A DNA stretch of 64,000 bases from Dietzia sp. NCCP-2495 (GTDB lineage: Bacteria > Actinomycetota > Actinomycetes > Mycobacteriales > Mycobacteriaceae): NCBI RefSeq assembly GCF_026011735.1, contig NZ_BRVN01000006.1, positions 1 to 64,000 of the forward strand, given 5' to 3'. Position numbers and translations under genes: made by a program. The first letter of the stretch is position 1. Each line of letters opens with the position of its first letter. This document shows, piece after piece, positions 62,747 to 64,000 of this stretch. Below the pieces are notes generated by a model. The model made no database searches. It saw nothing but the letters and a program-made list of their open reading frames with translations, and was not told where the DNA came from.

Positions 62747-64000
62747 ATGGCAGACCAGGAATTTGACGTCGTCGTCGTCGGCAGCGGTGGAGCAGGCATG
62801 ACCGCCGCCCTCGCGGCAGCAAAGAAGGGCCTCAGCGTGGTCCTCGTCGAGAAGGCCCCGCACTACGGTGGTTCCACCGCCCGCTCCGGCGGCGGCGTGT
62901 GGATCCCGGGCAATTCCGTTCTCAAGCGCGACGGCGTGCTGGACACCCCGGAGGCCGCCAGGACGTACCTGCGGTCCATCATCGGCGACGTCGTGGCCCC
63001 CGAGCGCATCGACACCTACATCGACCGCGGCCCCGAGGTCCTCGACTTCATCCTCGCCAACAGCCCGCTGCAGCTCGAGTGGGTCAAGGACTACTCGGAC
63101 TACTACCCGGAGGCCCCCGGCGGCCGTCTCGGCGGGCGGTCCGTCGAGCCCAAGCCGTTCGACCTCAACCAGCTCGGTTCCGAGGCCGACAAGCTCGAGC
63201 CGCCGTACACCAAGGCGCCGGCGAACATGGTCGTGATGCAGTCCGACTACCGCTGGCTCAACCTCCTGCAGCGTCCGCACACCAAGGGCATCCGCCGCTC
63301 GATGCGGGTCGCCGCGCGCATGTTCATCGCCAAGGCGCGCAAGCAGAACTCGGTGGGCATGGGCCGCGCGCTCATCGCCGCCATGCGCAAGGGCCTGCTC
63401 GACGCGGGCGTGCCGGTCTGGCTCGAGACCCCCATGACGGGCTTCGTCACGGAGGGCTCCGGGCAGGACGAGCGCGTCGTCGGCATCACCGTCACCCGCG
63501 GCGGCGAGGAACTCACCCTCCGCGCCCGGCGCGGCGTGGTGATGGGGTCGGGCGGCTTCGAGCACAACCAGGAGATGCGCGACAAGTACCAGCGCCAGCC
63601 CATCCCCACCTCGTGGACGGTCGGCGCGGCCGCCAACACCGGTGAGGGCATCGAGTACATGGAGAAGGCCGGCGCCGCGCTGTCCTTCATGGAGGACTCC
63701 TGGTGGGGTCCGACGATCCTCCTGCCGCGCGGCCCGTGGTTCGCGCTGGCCGAGCGGTCGCTGCCCTGCTCTTTCATGGTCAACCAGAAGGGCGAGCGGT
63801 TCATGAACGAGTCGCTGCCCTACGTCGAGGCCGGTCACAAGATGTACGGCGGCGAGTACGGCCAGGCGCCCGAGGGCCACGAGAACACCCCGGGCGAGAA
63901 CGTCCCGGCCTGGATCATCTTCGACCAGGAGTACAAGAACCGGTACCTCTTCGCCGGACTGCAGGCCAAGCAGCCGCTGCCCAAGAAGTGGCTCGCGAGC
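62747..64000 (+). CDS. kstD: KstD, 3-ketosteroid Delta1-dehydrogenase (partial, 3' end outside window)
   Basis: The first 418 codons of a flavoprotein matching Rv3537 (full length about 560). KstD introduces the C1-C2 double bond in ring A of 3-ketosteroids, which with 9-alpha-hydroxylation opens ring B. The FAD-binding motif VVGSGGAGMTAALAA (about 10-24), GGSTARSGGGVWIP (about 41-54) and the substrate-domain segment are intact. The frame is open to the window edge. Transcription is divergent from hsaE over a KstR box that abuts the ATG, so the mRNA is probably leaderless. Confidence 0.95.
   Translation, partial: MADQEFDVVVVGSGGAGMTAALAAAKKGLSVVLVEKAPHYGGSTARSGGGVWIPGNSVLKRDGVLDTPEAARTYLRSIIGDVVAPERIDTYIDRGPEVLDFILANSPLQLEWVKDYSDYYPEAPGGRLGGRSVEPKPFDLNQLGSEADKLEPPYTKAPANMVVMQSDYRWLNLLQRPHTKGIRRSMRVAARMFIAKARKQNSVGMGRALIAAMRKGLLDAGVPVWLETPMTGFVTEGSGQDERVVGITVTRGGEELTLRARRGVVMGSGGFEHNQEMRDKYQRQPIPTSWTVGAAANTGEGIEYMEKAGAALSFMEDSWWGPTILLPRGPWFALAERSLPCSFMVNQKGERFMNESLPYVEAGHKMYGGEYGQAPEGHENTPGENVPAWIIFDQEYKNRYLFAGLQAKQPLPKKWLAS

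Noticed and set aside
62687-63880. N-terminal extension of hsaE to 659 codons
   Set aside because: The extra part is antisense to kstD and is Arg/Gly/Ala/Val-rich nonsense. The hydratase family begins at about 62686.

Overview
The window looks like a chromosomal segment from a high-GC, mycolic-acid-bearing actinobacterium (Dietzia, Gordonia or Rhodococcus type; I lean to Dietzia, as inference). The reasons are very high G+C third positions, GTG starts, many ATGA/GTGA gene overlaps, promoters that imply leaderless mRNAs, and a gene content and order closely matching the cholesterol region of Mycobacterium tuberculosis (roughly Rv3520c to Rv3571).

Layout. (1) 235-5284: a minus-strand export operon with three TasA/camelysin-like proteins, two ER-type (SipW-like) signal peptidases and a secreted protein, followed upstream by a GS-rich lipoprotein gene; a secreted protein gene is divergent at 5569. 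(2) 6400-15088: a KstR-box acyl-CoA synthetase, a DUF1707 membrane protein, an F420-type oxidoreductase, and a tightly coupled operon DUF35 protein - ltp4 - ltp3 - NTF2-like - second F420-type oxidoreductase (sterol side-chain lyase block). (3) 15141-16518: a nuclease-like gene lying between two copies of a 56-57 bp inverted-repeat element. (4) 16598-21569: epoxide-hydrolase-like gene, cyp125 divergent from fadA5 - GNAT - ddn-like. (5) 21724-23238: GS-repeat secreted protein. (6) 23354-28940: two SDR genes divergent from echA20-ipdA-ipdB-ipdC. (7) 29106-34869: cell-surface block with a small secreted protein, a truncated duplicate of it, a lipoprotein, and a ~1400-codon repeat surface-protein gene broken by a stop codon and a frameshift. 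(8) 35181-36959: kstR2-fadA6. (9) 37124-38506: two tandem ~53-residue paralogues resembling corynebacterial PorA/PorH-type porins, then a lipoprotein. (10) 38563-47665: ipdF-fadE30 divergent from fadD3-SDR, then an enoyl-CoA hydratase with fadE31-fadE32-fadE33. (11) 47719-53756: PAP-phosphatase-like gene convergent with the operon hsaA-hsaC-hsaB-DUF1214-sulfotransferase. (12) 53943-57231: kshA, Rv3527-like, kshB, flavodoxin-like. (13) 57325-64000: hsaG-hsaF, a DUF222/HNH gene, an IclR regulator, and hsaE divergent from kstD, which runs off the window.

How it fits together. KstD with KshA/KshB opens ring B, HsaA/B hydroxylates and HsaC cleaves ring A; HsaE, HsaG and HsaF process the C5 product. 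hsaD, the hydrolase between HsaC and HsaE, is not in the window. The propanoate left from rings C/D is activated by FadD3 and degraded by FadE30, IpdF, EchA20, IpdAB, IpdC, FadA6 and FadE31-33. CYP125, FadA5 and Ltp3/Ltp4 belong to side-chain removal. I found KstR-type operators (TnnAACnnGTTnnA) at the KstR-regulon promoters and KstR2-type operators (AnCAAGnnCTTGnT) at the KstR2-regulon promoters; the two sets do not overlap.

The least explained parts are the cell-surface genes at the junctions between steroid operons. The most interesting are the tandem mini-proteins at 37124-37502, which occupy the place that PPE64 holds between kstR2 and ipdF in M. tuberculosis, and the paired TasA/SipW-like export operon.
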